This document shows positions 51,062 through 62,130 of a stretch of DNA of 64,000 nt, piece after piece. The position numbers were made by a program, and so were the translations under genes. Under the pieces are notes generated by a model that had not been told where the DNA came from, made no database searches, and worked only from the letters and a program-made list of their open reading frames with translations. Source of the stretch: Ceratorhiza oryzae-sativae (lineage: Eukaryota > Basidiomycota > Agaricomycetes > Cantharellales > Ceratobasidiaceae). The DNA is taken from assembly GCA_030998015.1 (NCBI GenBank), contig JARWMV010000232.1, positions 682,001 to 746,000 on the forward strand, written 5' to 3'. Numbering within the stretch: position 1 is the stretch's first letter; the number at the start of each line of letters is the position of its first letter.

Positions 51062-52033
51062 TTAGACATCACGGCCTCCAACCGGCTCGCTCATAGGGGG
51101 TCCGCCACGATGCATACCCATACCCCTGCCTCGATGAGGCGTACCAGGGCCGCCATGGTATGGCCCGGAGGCTCCGGCACGCATACAATGCCCCCAATAG
51201 GGAGGCCTGAATCCTGAAGTTCCCATGCCTGGGTCCTCTCGGCCCATGTCCAGCCCACCATCACGCCTGCTGCGCCCATGATGGCGCATGCCCCTCATTC
51301 CACCACGTCCCCGCCCACCCCTCATCATCCACGGCCACTCAGGCATTGGGAATGGCCCTTCAGGCGGCAGAATGGCACCTCCCATGTTCTCAGGGTGAGG
51401 TGGTGGCGGGGGACCATGCTCGTGCCAATCTTCAAACATACCGGGGCCAAACAGTGGCGGAGGAAATGAAGGGAAAGGCGGGAAAGGTGGGAGAGGGGGC
51501 AATGGGTGGTGATGATGATGGGGGTGAGCATGGTGATGGTGCTCGAAACCCTCGAATCGGTGGGGGTGGCGGCATCCCTCAATATATTGGCCCTCGCCAT
51601 TAAAGCCGGGGAAACCCGGGCGACGGTGAAAATGATGACCATGATGATGGTGAAAGTGGGGGTGAGGGTGGTGGTGCCGGTGACCCTCGCCTACCATATT
51701 TTCGCTGGAGTCTTCGGCAGCGACAGGCCCAGCTTGTTCGTCGACTTCGGTCTCACTGGACGCGTCGCCGTCATGGATATGAAGCTCTTCAATCCGGCGT
51801 TCGATAACATGGGTCTCGTCGGCCTGGCTCTCAATCTCAGTGTTATCGGGAGTCAATTGCATAATGTATTCAGGCGTAGTCAAGGGGTGGGACGAACGAC
51901 TACTTTCAGGTGCTCCTGTTTTATATTCATGGCCCAGGGCGAGTCGCCTGCGGAATGGTGGAATGGCAGCTGCGGCTGTTCCAGTTTCAGGCTGACTCGC
52001 GCTGCACCGATACGGTGATTGGTCCAGCAGCAA
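51062..52033 (-). CDS. His/Pro/Gly-rich low-complexity protein
   Basis: A single uninterrupted frame of 323 codons (start 52033; an internal ATG near 51860, MQLTPDNTEIES, is an alternative). Residues about 55-115 are acidic (EADETHVIERRIEELHIHDG, cited in part). They are followed by two long His clusters (HHHPHPHFHHHHGHHFH near 51620-51670 and HHHHAHPHHHHHP near 51500-51545), a Pro/Phe repeat (PLPPFPPFPSFPPP) and a C-terminal Arg/Gly/Met part (RGGRGRGGMRGMRHHGR). No known domain is recognised. The His clusters could bind divalent metals and the RGG-like tail could bind RNA; both are inference. It lies about 1.5 kb from the copper-fist regulator gene and is divergent from the E2 gene. A long reading frame under strong compositional bias could still be non-coding. 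Confidence 0.6.
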   Translation of the reverse strand: MLLDQSPYRCSASQPETGTAAAAIPPFRRRLALGHEYKTGAPESSRSSHPLTTPEYIMQLTPDNTEIESQADETHVIERRIEELHIHDGDASSETEVDEQAGPVAAEDSSENMVGEGHRHHHPHPHFHHHHGHHFHRRPGFPGFNGEGQYIEGCRHPHRFEGFEHHHHAHPHHHHHPLPPLPPFPPFPSFPPPLFGPGMFEDWHEHGPPPPPHPENMGGAILPPEGPFPMPEWPWMMRGGRGRGGMRGMRHHGRSRRDGGLDMGREDPGMGTSGFRPPYWGHCMRAGASGPYHGGPGTPHRGRGMGMHRGGPPMSEPVGGRDV

Positions 52034-52372
52034 GAACTGTGGAGTAGGCGTAGAGCGTTCTAGTGTTGCAAGTCATAGCAAACAGCTGTGATTGGTGTAG
52101 GCTACCAGTCCCGCAGCGGTGCCCGCAGTAATCACTGGTAACCGATAAGGGGAATATCTAGCACCGGTAGCGGCCGGGGGAGATCCATGGAAGTTGTGTA
52201 TATGCAAGAATTGATTCCCAAGCCATGGTATCAGCTCTGCAATAAAACATATATTGCGGCTGGGAATAGCCTCTTAAAGGCGCCGATCGATCACAAAGAA
52301 GCCAAACAGATCCAACCACGAAACGCCCCCACCGGCTATATTGTTCCTTCCCCTTTCCGTTTGAATCACGCC
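52034..52372. promoter_or_regulatory. Divergent intergenic region (His-rich protein / E2)
   Basis: About 340 bp; both promoters are expected here. Open frames crossing it show no motif. Confidence 0.4.
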
Positions 52373-53181
52373 ATGTCCAGTATTGCTGCAAAACGACTTT
52401 CCAAGGAGCTCAAGGAGTTGATGGACCCGGAAAAGGGCCCGCCAACTGGCATCCGACTAATCAACACTGACGATTTAAAGACTTGGGTAAGCGAGGGTGT
52501 GTGGCTGCGTTGGTACAACTCAATGAGTTTTTGTGCTTGGTTTAATATCAGATTCTTAGCATCGAGGTACTTGGAGAGAGTGTATACGAGGTATTTATGA
52601 CCGCATTGAACCTCATGAGCCATCTCTGAACCAAGGTAGGGCGAAATATTCGCCCTCCGATTCACCTTTACCGACCGCTATCCTATGGAATCCCCCGAAG
52701 TTGTGTTTGTTGTGAGCGAAGAGTTCCAAGCCCCTCTTCATCCGCATGTATATTCCAACGGCCACGTGTGTGCATTTTTCTTCTTCAATGCTAGCTACAT
52801 TGACTGGGGCTTATCGTAGATATGTGCGTCTATTTTGGGCAACGAATGGAGTCCGGTCTTAAATACAGCCGCCGTGTGCATCACATTGCAAAGCATGCTA
52901 GCTTCTTGCAAGGTGAGCTCACGCATTGCTCTACAGCGGCTTGTTTTTTTACATGCCCACTTGGTGGAAATAGAAAAAAGAGCGGTATGCGAATTATACG
53001 GCTAAATTGATTGCATAGCCTCACCCATACACCTAATAGGCCGGTAGACAATGACCGATACGTTAGATCAGCCCCACTGTCTCCGAAACAGACCCGGTTC
53101 CATTACGATGGTGAGATTCTACTCTATCATGTTGTAGAGAAATAACCAAGACCCAAATTCTTTGTTGCAGACGATACGTAA
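52373..53181 (+). CDS. Ubiquitin-conjugating enzyme E2, UBE2W type
   Basis: E2 of the UBE2W class, whose animal member attaches ubiquitin to substrate N-termini. ATG 52373 gives MSSIAAKRLSKELKELMD, the N-terminal helix. Next are GPPTGIRLINTDDLKTW, ILSIEVLGESVYEGE across an intron near 52485-52553, and FTFTDRYPMESPEVVFV (about 52660-52710). HPHVYSNGH joins across an intron (about 52768-52819) to ICASILGNEWSPVL, with the catalytic Cys codon at about 52823-52825. AVCITLQSMLASCK follows, then the short-exon segment KKSRPVDNDRYVRSAPLSP. FHYDDDT ends the protein at 53181. 'HPHVYSNGHIC.SIL...WSP' with the C-terminal 'DN..YVR...PK.T...DD' pattern distinguishes UBE2W from other E2s. Confidence 0.9.
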
Positions 53182-53549
53182 GAGCTATGATATGCATAAA
53201 ATCCATGAAGAGTGCTAATGTGTTCATGTTAGCGTTTAAACTACAGAGGTCGCCACTGCTGAGAATTTCCTCGACTTTAATTGCGACTGTAATTACCATC
53301 AGCTCCGCTTACGATTCGATTCCGTAGCATTGTACAATACATCCCCTCGCAGGAGCGGTGCATTTAAAGATATCTTGTGATATTTCTTTGTCCCATACAA
53401 GAACCTAGATATCCGATACCTACCAAATAACAAACCGAAGCCAGTCCATAAATTAGCCGCATGACGCACCAAAAGTGTGCTGTACACAGGCCCCCAAACC
53501 CAAAAAGAAAAGAAGGAACCGAAAGAGTTGTAGTTCATTTCATTTCAGA
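53182..53549. other. Convergent 3' region between E2 and copper-fist genes
   Basis: About 370 bp, A/T-rich, no gene supported. It presumably contains both 3' UTRs. Confidence 0.4.
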
Positions 53550-55221
53550 TCAATGTGTGCGCTCAATAGCTTCGGCAGCCAATTCCAACTCCAAATCCAC
53601 GTCGACGTCAAACTGGGCAAGCGCCCAGTCGTTACTGGCAGCAGGAGCTTGGTTAGTCGATTCGTTTTCGGGATCGATTTCTCCTTCCGCATCAGCGTCT
53701 GTCAGCTCATCATCGTCAGACGGGGAAGGAGAGCGAATTCGTCGCCTAGATCTAGAGGTGCTTTTGCCGAGATTGAACTGTGGGAGCGGCGGAAAGAGCG
53801 ATGGAGGTTGTGGAGAAATGCTGCTTGACGAACGTTCTGGGACGTCCGTGTTCGACCTAGCACAGCACGAAACGTTGTTCCCAGACCTGCTAGTCGCATC
53901 CAACCGAGGTAGCACAACCAGCGCAACGCGATCCCCGCCTGTCGCCGATTGGAACACGCTCAATTTGCCAGGTGGTGCTGGAGGTAGCTTTGCGATCGCA
54001 CGTGCAAGTAGGCTCTCGACCGAGTTGTCATCGGACCCTATACCTCCGAGAGTCGTTACATGCATATCGGTTAGAGCGCGATCTTGGCATGTCCCACAAC
54101 GGTCAGGACAGCTATGGTGCCCGGCGGCTACGGCAGCAGCAGCAGCAACAGCCCCACGGTGCTCAGCACATCCAGCACAAGCACAACCATCACCGCACCC
54201 GCAACTGTCCATCGAGGTCGTAGAATGGGTATGCAAAACAGGGAGTGGTGTCGTCCAAGTTGCAATGCTGGGCAGGAGTCCCGGGCTCGAGGAATCTGGA
54301 GGGAGGCTCAATGGCTTGATAACGATTGGGGTATCGCGGTATTGGGCAGGCACTTGAGGGATCTTTGGTCCACAGCAACCGTTCGTAGAAGGAATTGGCG
54401 CAGAGCCGTCTTTCGGGGGTGGTAGCTGCGATGTTTGTGTCGATTTCTTGGGGTGAGGCAGGACTCTACGGGAGGGGGTGGCGCGTTTGGCATGAGGATC
54501 GTGGTTGGAACTCCCGATGCAGCAAGCGTTGCCATCGGTTTGCGGCTGGACAGGAGCCAAGAGGTCGCCGCCGCCGCATCTGCAACGTTTGCTGGTATCG
54601 CAGCCACATTTGCAGGCGTTGATCGCTGTTTTGGCTATTGTGGGCGAACACGAGAAAAATGAGCACGGCGCTAGCGGACCGAACAGGATTGTCTACTTGC
54701 CTTTCTTGCGAGATTGTTCCTGTTGTGCCGAATCGGGCAACTCGTTGTCGAGAAGGTCTTTGATGCCGTTGGGTAAGGTGGGTATCTTCGGAGCGGTGCG
54801 TGATCCTGTAGCACCCATTGAGGCTTCAATTAGTTTCTATATCGGTATATACACGACCTAGCCGCACCTTTCTTGCGTTTGTTCCCCGGTGCCTCGCCGA
54901 TGCTTGGAGCCGGCTCTTCAGCAGCGGCTGGCTTGTCGCACAGACATTTTGAGTGGTAGGACCGAGTCTTTCGGAGTTCGCGACACCGCTCGCATTGCGA
55001 GACCGGCCTGCCTTTCTTCTTGATCTCAAAGAGCGGTCGCTCAGTGTGGTGGCACGAAGATGAGCGGTGGCCGTTGATACAGGCAGAACTGAAGGTATGT
55101 CCATCAGGCGGAACACGTTTAACTCGCAGGAACAGACATACCATGCGAACTTCTGGTTGTCAATTACAATCTGGGCCTGGGTCAATGGAAGCCACCGCGG
55201 GAGATGGGCCAGACTCACCAT
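53550..55221 (-). CDS. Copper-fist transcription factor (Cuf1/Mac1/Ace1 class)
   Basis: Copper-responsive transcription factor. The inferred first exon is the start codon alone (ATG at 55219-55221, then a GTGAGT donor; 48 bp intron). The next exons read IVIDNQKFAC then SACINGHRSSSCHHTERPL (about 55035-55085), with the zinc-site Cys and His residues. KKKGRPVSQCERCRELRKTR follows, including the KGRP minor-groove motif, then HSKCLC. Metal-sensing Cys clusters come after: CKCGCDTSKRCRCGGGD (about 54560-54615), CGCGDGCACAGCAEHRG (about 54155-54205) and CPDRCGTCQDRA (about 54085-54120). A poly-Ala run (GCA/GCT repeat, about 54120-54150) lies between clusters. The C-terminus is acidic (DDDELTDADAEGEIDPENES near 53650-53710) and could be an activation domain. 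Several clusters suggest a copper-sensing, Cuf1/Mac1-like architecture. Confidence 0.88.
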
Positions 55222-56912
55222 GCCTGGAGGTGTTGGGCAGCAGCAGCCAAGGGGCAATCCCGCTGGCAAGATGATATACTTAAGAGTGGGAGCGGCTGCG
55301 GTCCGAGACTGTGGGGGTGCGGGAAGAAGGACGACGACTAATGGCCGGAAGCACGTCCCCCGCACACCGCCCAATGTCCCCGCGGCCCCAGCCACCCCCG
55401 CCCGCCCGGTGTGCGCACCTCATTGGGCGCAACCCGCAAGCAGGCTCGAGCTGGCCACTCACTTGGACTAGCGCCCTTTCATTTAAGAGCAAGGTCGCTC
55501 CCACCAAACGTCCAGCATCAGTCCACCCCCCAGAGTTGGAAGTATCCATATGGCGCCAAGGCTGACCATTCCATTAAATTCGGACAAAACGAGGGCACAT
55601 GACCTGCGGAACAGATTTACTTCACTGGTAAGCGAGCGATATCTGCCCTGGAGGGCCGAAGAGATGTGCAGCAGGTCCAGCCACGTTCGTGTTGACGGCT
55701 ATTTCGGCGGGCGTTCTATATCAGGTTTGCATTTGTGGCACCCCATATTGTTTGCCTTTATATGAGATTTTATGAGATTTTAGAGAGCAAAGGAGCGATG
55801 TAGAAAGTGGGTTGGGTCGGGTCGTTGACGCACAAATGCCTCCTGCGTGTCACGTGACACACCAATCGTTATATGCGACCTCCGAGATAGATGACGATAC
55901 CAAAATAACTTTGTGCAAGTAAGTGCACGTTAAATATGTTCATTATCAAGAGTTTTTACAAACATATAAATATATGAATGTTTCTCTATTAGGTTGAAAG
56001 GGTTGATGTACAATCTCGTCGCATCTTCCACTTGCTTACTAGCAACATAAACTTGCCCCGGGCAGTGCAGCGTCAAACAAGAAATCGGGCAAGGGGTTTA
56101 GTTTACCACTGGGAATGTTCTTAACTTATCGATAGCTTCGAATGGGAGCTGGTATGAAGTGCTTCATGTGAATCTCAATTACCTAGTCGCGGGTCTTCTC
56201 TCGCAATCCCCTTCAAGCTATCACAAGCCGTGGAGATCGGCCCCTACCCTCCGTAATTACGCAACGGAGAGAAATACCCCGAAACAGAGGTACACGGAGT
56301 TTCCAGGCATGTATCTGTGCGGAAAGGTTAAGAGTAGAGGGCATGTCTAGGGGATCAGAATTTCAGCTTAACAATAGGGTAAACCTAAACATCTGCGTCT
56401 CTCGGCAATGCCAGTTGTTTGTATTTGTCCTCTACCGATAGTACAGCCCTCGAGTTAAATACGTTATCGACTACTTATATAGTTAGAAAGCTGTCCAATG
56501 TCATGTACAGTGGTGCCGTATACACTTCCGGGTCAAAGGAAAAAATTATCTCACGCTCGTGCCACTCTCATCCCGAGCAATTAGGCTGAGCGGGTCCATA
56601 ACCTAATCATTCTTGACCGCAACGAATTTATTTAATTTGGCATATGCAACTTGTAGTTTCGATGCATTCGTTCAATCCCAATCAACCATCGTAGACGCAT
56701 ACAGGTAAAGTTTTGTGACCATGGCAAATAACCGGCACTACAACAAATTAAATCGTCAAACTGTCCAATGCAAACACCGGGAAAGACACGAATTCGACAA
56801 AAGATCGCGACTGGGATTTAGACTTCAGGCTGACTCAGCCCAGGACGCGATTCTCCACGTGATCGTGTTCTTGTTGCTGGTCAGCGCTAACCTGTTCCCG
56901 ACCTCCAGCAAG
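55222..56912. other. 1.7 kb divergent intergenic region (copper-fist factor / INCENP)
   Basis: No supported gene. The left part is GC-rich, changing to A/T-rich by about 55900. It contains a small direct repeat (tatgagatttta, about 55760-55783) and a palindrome at 55847-55860. An open frame from 56715 is in phase with INCENP and could extend it upstream, but its composition does not look coding. Nothing else supported. Confidence 0.45.
55847..55860. promoter_or_regulatory. 14-bp palindrome containing CACGTG
   Basis: 'gtgtCACGTGacac' is a perfect 14-bp palindrome about 630 bp upstream of the copper-fist gene start and about 1.05 kb upstream of INCENP. The core is an E-box for bHLH factors such as Cbf1. 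Regulatory use is inference. Confidence 0.4.
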
Positions 56913-59900
56913 ATGGCTTCCTTGGGATTTGCGCAATGGGCGACCGGCGTTCGCAACCGCATGGCTAACGACCCCGGCAGAGTTGACTTCAAAGACCAAG
57001 TCCAATGCAATGGCCACCTTTTTCTCCACGAGTACCTTGACGACATCCTCAATGCTCCTCGGCCCGAGTGAGTACCACATTGCGTTGATCTTTATCGATG
57101 CTCAATAGTCAACTATAGCAATGTAATCGAGTTTGCCAAGACACCAGGCAGAAATAAGACAGCGTCGAAACGGACTCGCGCAACAAACGCCTCAGCACAG
57201 AAAGTCAAGCCCATCGTGCCGATCTCGTTTCCCGTAAGCCCACCCAGATTTTGACTGTTGCACTCGACTCAACCATATGTAGAATGAGCCAGTGGATAAA
57301 GAAAATATCTCTGAGCCTGCTCCGAAAGAGTCGCACGCCAAGGGCACTTCTCGTTTCCAACATGCTCTTTTCACAGCCCGTGAAGCACCCACAGACGACG
57401 CCCCTCACACTCGGGACTCCATCTCGCGTGCTACGTTCTCGCGTCCTGGAGTACCTGTCTTCAGTCCCGCTGCACCTACACCCGCCCGAGCACCGTTGGA
57501 CGATCCGACATCTCCGTTCAGGGACGCCGAATCACCGGAAAAGGGGCAAACGCCCTCGCAACAGCAAGAAAAGACGATCACTCCTCAGCAAATCTTCACT
57601 GCCAAACTCGTTATTCAGCCTTCCTCACCTGTGGTTCCGGCAGCCGAAGAGCCGAGTCTGGCAGTGGGCTCAGTTACCGATGCACTTGGTGCGCCTGAGT
57701 CTCAGCAGGCAGAGGTGGATCTATCAATCATCCAGGAAGATGACGAAGGAAACTCAATTGCCGCATATGAAGATGCGAGGGAAGACTTTACTCGACCGGC
57801 TTCTATGGCAAACGAAGAAGGCGACATTACAGACCTGGCTGCAATGGCTGAGGAGGCATCAGCGCCTGTCGTTCCCTCCGCTGCTCGACCAGATAGCACT
57901 ACTACCGGTTTACTCGGCACAAAATCCCCTTCGTCTCCGTCGATTCCGACCGCAGCTTCCACAGCTGTACCAACAAAGACGGCCTCGTCTCCAGGCGCTC
58001 GGCCACCAACGCCTGTACAACGACTTCCTAGCCCTCCCGCCTCCGAGGACACTCCTGCGCCTACCCCCAAACCTGGCTCTCCCGTCAAGGCCGTTGAACC
58101 AACGCCAGCGCAAAAGCCTGATGAACTTGCCGCGATCGAAAACGCCGCGTTGGTGCCTGCGGCCGAGTCAACCTCTTTGCCGGAACCAGAGCTTGCTGTA
58201 ACCACCCAAGCCCCAGTCTCAACAACGAGCCAACCGACTCCCCCTCCAGAACCAACCCTGACAGTTCAGGTCCCACCTCCTGCCCTCCGCAACATTCCCC
58301 AAACCCAATCTGCTCAGACGCAACCAGCTCAAGCACGACCGACAAACCCACCTCGTCCTTTGGGTGGAGGATTCAGCGGACCATCACTTAAAGAGCTTAG
58401 GAGGGAGCCAAGTGTATCTGGTGCAACGCATCGTGAACTCCGACAGTCTAGCTGGAGGAAGAAGCTGGATAGCGTTGCTCCGGCGGCTACCACTGCTTCC
58501 GTCCCAGCCGCACCAGCCGAGGAGACTAACCGACTGAAGCGGAAATCGTCCCTTCTCAACAAGCCTGGAACATCTAAGCATCAGCGAAAACACTCTTCGT
58601 CTTCCTCGCACTCGTTCTCTTCGGATAGCGAACAAGCAGAGATGCAAGTACCAATTAAAGACGAAGATAGTACTGGCGGCAGTGGCTGGAATTCTGGTGG
58701 ATCAACGCTGGATGACCTGAGAAGCCGCCTAGCTCGATTGGAGAAGAGTACGAGTGGGAAGACACCTGCCGTTTCCAGGATTTGGGGAGGCGGAAGTGGC
58801 GCCACGCCTGTGCTAGATCCAGTCGAGCTACCTGGTGATGAGCGTCGCATGAGCCTCTCAGATTTGGGGCCTCCCAAGAAGCCTTCGCTAGACAACAAAG
58901 AAACGGAGGAACAGAGTGGGGTCATCAACCCACTTGGAGTTTCGACTGACGCGTTGACCGCGAATGATTCAATCTTGTCCCACCGCACGACCACGCCTGA
59001 GAACTCGCCTCCACCGCTTCGGAGAGTCTTACCAGCTCCACCCGTCTTTGCTATCCCTACCGAACTTCCCACTCTTGCAACAAACAAAGCATCTTCGGAC
59101 GCGGTACGTGCGGCGGCCAAAGCTGACGCAGCCAGGTTCTTTGCAGGAACCAAACTTGCTCCAGCTCAGTCCAAGACCGAAACTCAATCTACAGCTACTA
59201 CAGAAGTGGAGAGTGTGTTTGATGTACAGAGCCAGACGCAGAGCCAATGGACGCAGAGTACCGGTACGAGTATGTTCGGCGCTGAAGGAGGGGACTCGGC
59301 CGACCTTGACGATGAATTGGACCTCGAGGTGGACATTGACGGGGACGGTGAGGCGGACGAAGAAGCCGAAGATGATACCAAGGTCAGCCTAATTAGAACC
59401 GCTTGAGAGTAAAGAATTAATTGTTTCCTTTTCAGGCTAGCGACCCTGCTTCGTCGCTTGCATCCTCCACGACTCAAACTCGGTCGGCGGCCAAGAAGGG
59501 CCCGGTAAAGAGTATCCAGCTCGCCGCAGCTGCTGCGAAAAAGGTGCGTGAATATTGTCTTGTTTTGAATTTCAATCCGGACTAAGGCTGTGCCTAGGCT
59601 GCGGAGGAGCAGGACCGCAAGTTGACGAGGATGCGTGAAATGGAAGAGCGTCGACAGGCTGCGGCGCTGCGCAAGGCGGAGGACGAGAAGGCGAAATCGA
59701 GCGAGCTCGAGAAGAAACGCAAGGAACGTGAAGAGCTTGCTGCGTCTAAGAGCGTCAAGCCTGTGGTCAAAAAGGTACGTCAGGCACTGCAGCGCCTTTT
59801 TCTAGATGTTAACGGTTCGGATTTACAGGCGCAAGAGGACCCCAACAAGAAGCGCAAGGTCGAGGCGGAGAAGAAGCCGGTCGAAACAGCGAAGAAACCG

Positions 59901-60523
59901 ATGGCTACATCCGTGTTCAAGGAGACTGCTGCCACCAAGTCACGTATTGCCAAACCCACTCCCGGACCTTCGACCTCTACCGCTCAACCGCCTCAGCTCA
60001 AGTCTGCGATGAAGTCTTCGACCAATCCTTTCGCACCGCCCCCGTCTGCCACTAAGACTATCAAGCACGTCGGATCTTCATCGAGTCTCAAGTCTGCTGG
60101 TACGATCGGGAAGAAGGCTAAAGCTAGCATTTCAGACGCGCCTGGCAGGCACTGCAAGCCCAAATGCAAGCGCGAGTTCAAGCTCAACTAAAGGCTGCGC
60201 AAAAGGAGCCAGAGATCCAGAGCGAAAATATCGAGCTGCCCGACATCAACAGCGAGTATTCCGACTCGGATGACGAAGACCGTGGCAAAGACTTTCCTGA
60301 CTGGGTACAATCACCCGAACTCATGCGAGCACTCAAAGACCAAGAGACGTTCAATCCCGATGCTATATTCGGACCAATCCAACCGCTCAAGATGGGTGAC
60401 TTGTTCAAGACTGGACACTCGCGATTCCGCAAACGTACGAGCTCCGCCAACTGGGCTGGCACAGATGGGATCACGCTCGAAGAGGAGATTGAATATGCGC
60501 GCCGAATGGGGTACAAGAACTAA
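56913..60523 (+). CDS. SLI15: Inner centromere protein INCENP / Sli15 (one frame break)
   Basis: Scaffold of the chromosomal passenger complex that binds and activates Aurora kinase. The start MASLGFAQWATGVRNRMAN at 56913 begins a conserved N-terminal segment (FLHEYLDDILNAPRPENV). A basic stretch follows (KTPGRNKTASKRTR), then a very long Pro/Ser/Thr-rich disordered region (57280-59400). A charged single-helix/coiled-coil region (about 59600-59770; MREMEERRQAAALRKAEDE) corresponds to the INCENP SAH domain. The C-terminal IN-box is clear at about 60220-60500: ENIELPDINSEYSDSDDE, FPDWVQSPELMRALKDQ, FNPDAIFGP, and a C-terminal RKRTSSANWAGTDG with the TSS-type phosphosite. The frame breaks near 60138-60145 between ASISDAP and WQALQAQMQARVQ; splicing does not restore it and one missing base would. 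Without correction the IN-box is lost, so an assembly error is likely. Confidence 0.88.
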
Positions 60524-60646
60524 TCGTTTTGGTTGTAGCATGGACTTTTTAGCCTTGGTTTCTTTCGCGGATATTGTGTTGCATACTCTAGCTCATCGCC
60601 TCACGTTATCATGTATCATACATATGCCTGCTTTCACCTCATGCAA

Positions 60647-61898
60647 TTATGCAATTTCAATCGCTTTCAAATCGTGCTCCATCGAATGTTTCGCCGCAGC
60701 CTCACGACCCATTTTGTCAGCGAGTCGAATGGGTTCAGGTATACGGTACCGACTCAGCGCCATCGTCAAGCGTATCGCCGTGGTGAGGGACACCCGATGC
60801 CCCGCGGATACGAACAAAAAATTGCTAGAAGTGGGAGAGCGCAAAGCCTGTGCATGCAGATGCGCGAAGTTGTTGAGCGTACATATAAATTACACGTAAA
60901 ATAAAGAGGACCCACGGCGCCGACGTAGTGGTCTGCTTCTGCGCTGAAGATGCCCAAGTAATCCCCGGGATGTTTCAGAATTTCACGCGCCTTAGTTCTC
61001 ATCCCTTTTTGCGAGAGGCGCCAATGCGATGGGACCTGGTCGTCTTCAGCTGGTAATGCATGTGCGTTTGGAGGGTGGTATGTTTTTGCGACACCGATCT
61101 GTGATAACTCAAGTCAGTACGGCCATACAAGTTCCAGGATAGAAGACATGTGCCCACGGTTGGGATATCTGTCTGCACACCAACTGCAGTCGCTACCCCG
61201 GCTTCCCGTACATGCAATCGGCCGTTCCCATCGACCAGAAGCACTTGTGGGAACTCGTCCTCCTTGCCCAGCTGCTCAAGGTGCTTCCTCAAGCTGGACA
61301 GAAGCTCGAGATAGGTTGGGGCCTCCCGGTACGAGAGGAATGATGGGATGTAAGGGCCGGTTAGGCGAATGGGGAGCGTGATGGAGTGAACGAGCTAAGC
61401 CAATGGGTCTCAGTGACACATGGTGACGCGCGGAGTTGGCCACTGACCGTGAGGGCAGGATAATCGAGAACTGTCACAACGCCGTATGCGTCTGGCTTTG
61501 ACTCGGACGACTTCGGGGCCTTTGGATTGGAGCCTGCAGGCGAGGGATTATGGCCAGCAAAAGTCGCGCTCTCTTCTTCTGCTTCTTGGGGGGTAATAAA
61601 GCTGATATCCAAGCCGCCCACGTATTTCAGACCGGATAGGGTAAACGAGTCTGGTGCTTCGCTGCGAACGATTGGCTCGTCGTAATCGGAGACGTCCCGT
61701 TCTGCAAGGGAAATAGAGTCATGCGCAGGGCTGACTTGGAAGGAGAGGCCACTGTCTTCAAAAATAGCACGCTCCCGCAATTCCAGCTGTTCGCTGAGCG
61801 ATCGAATTTAAGATTGGGGGGGTGGGGGGTAATTCAGTGCAGAAATTCACGCACGCTATCCACTGCTTCCTGACAGCCTCCAGATCCCCGGTGTTCAT
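60647..61898 (-). CDS. Endonuclease V (deoxyinosine/inosine-specific)
   Basis: Nuclease cutting 3' to (deoxy)inosine in nucleic acid. Start 61898: MNTGDLEAVRKQWIA joins in phase, across an intron near 61800-61855, to EQLELRERAIFEDSG. The catalytic Asp is in YVGGLDISF (about 61610-61635). VVTVLDYPALT follows, then PIRLTGPYIPSFLSYREAP (about 61310-61370) with the catalytic Glu region. VLLVDGNGRLHVREAGVA (about 61190-61245) contains the second Asp and the product-pocket residues. VQTDIPTVGVAK is split by an intron. The C-terminal VSLTTAIRLTMALSRYRIPE plus PIRLADKMGRE matches the family end. A Pro/Ser-rich insert (about 61490-61590) is fungal-specific here. The stop is at 60647. It is in tandem with the upstream Rpb8 gene on the same strand. 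Confidence 0.9.
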
Positions 61899-62130
61899 CG
61901 TAGACCGCAAAAACTAATGACGAGGTCGAGAGCGAGCTAGCCGCCCTCGTTTGCTCTGCTTTGTTCTAGCTGAAGCGGATTAGCGCCGAAAGCGTGACTC
62001 ACATATTCTCTCGGTTCTCCGACTGTCAAACAGTGGACAGACGCAAAACGCGTCCCTGACGTCCAAACACGACCGTTATAGCAAAAAGTTGCGCTCAATA
62101 TGCTCACTAAATGCATTTGGACAAGGTTTT

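Noticed and set aside
51506..52018. Open frame of about 170 codons opposite the His-rich gene
   Set aside because: It is the complement of the CAT/CAC-rich His repeats (ATG/GTG-rich, hence Met/Val runs). The minus-strand reading has better start context and an acidic, non-repetitive N-terminal part.
57251..58201. 316-codon open frame overlapping INCENP in another frame
   Set aside because: It is a shadow of the Pro/Ser/Thr-rich INCENP exon. The INCENP frame connects upstream and downstream exons in phase and has a conserved N-terminus.
60095..60155. Short intron to repair the INCENP frame (gtacgat...ttcag)
   Set aside because: It would be only about 36 bp and leaves the downstream IN-box still out of frame, so it does not help.
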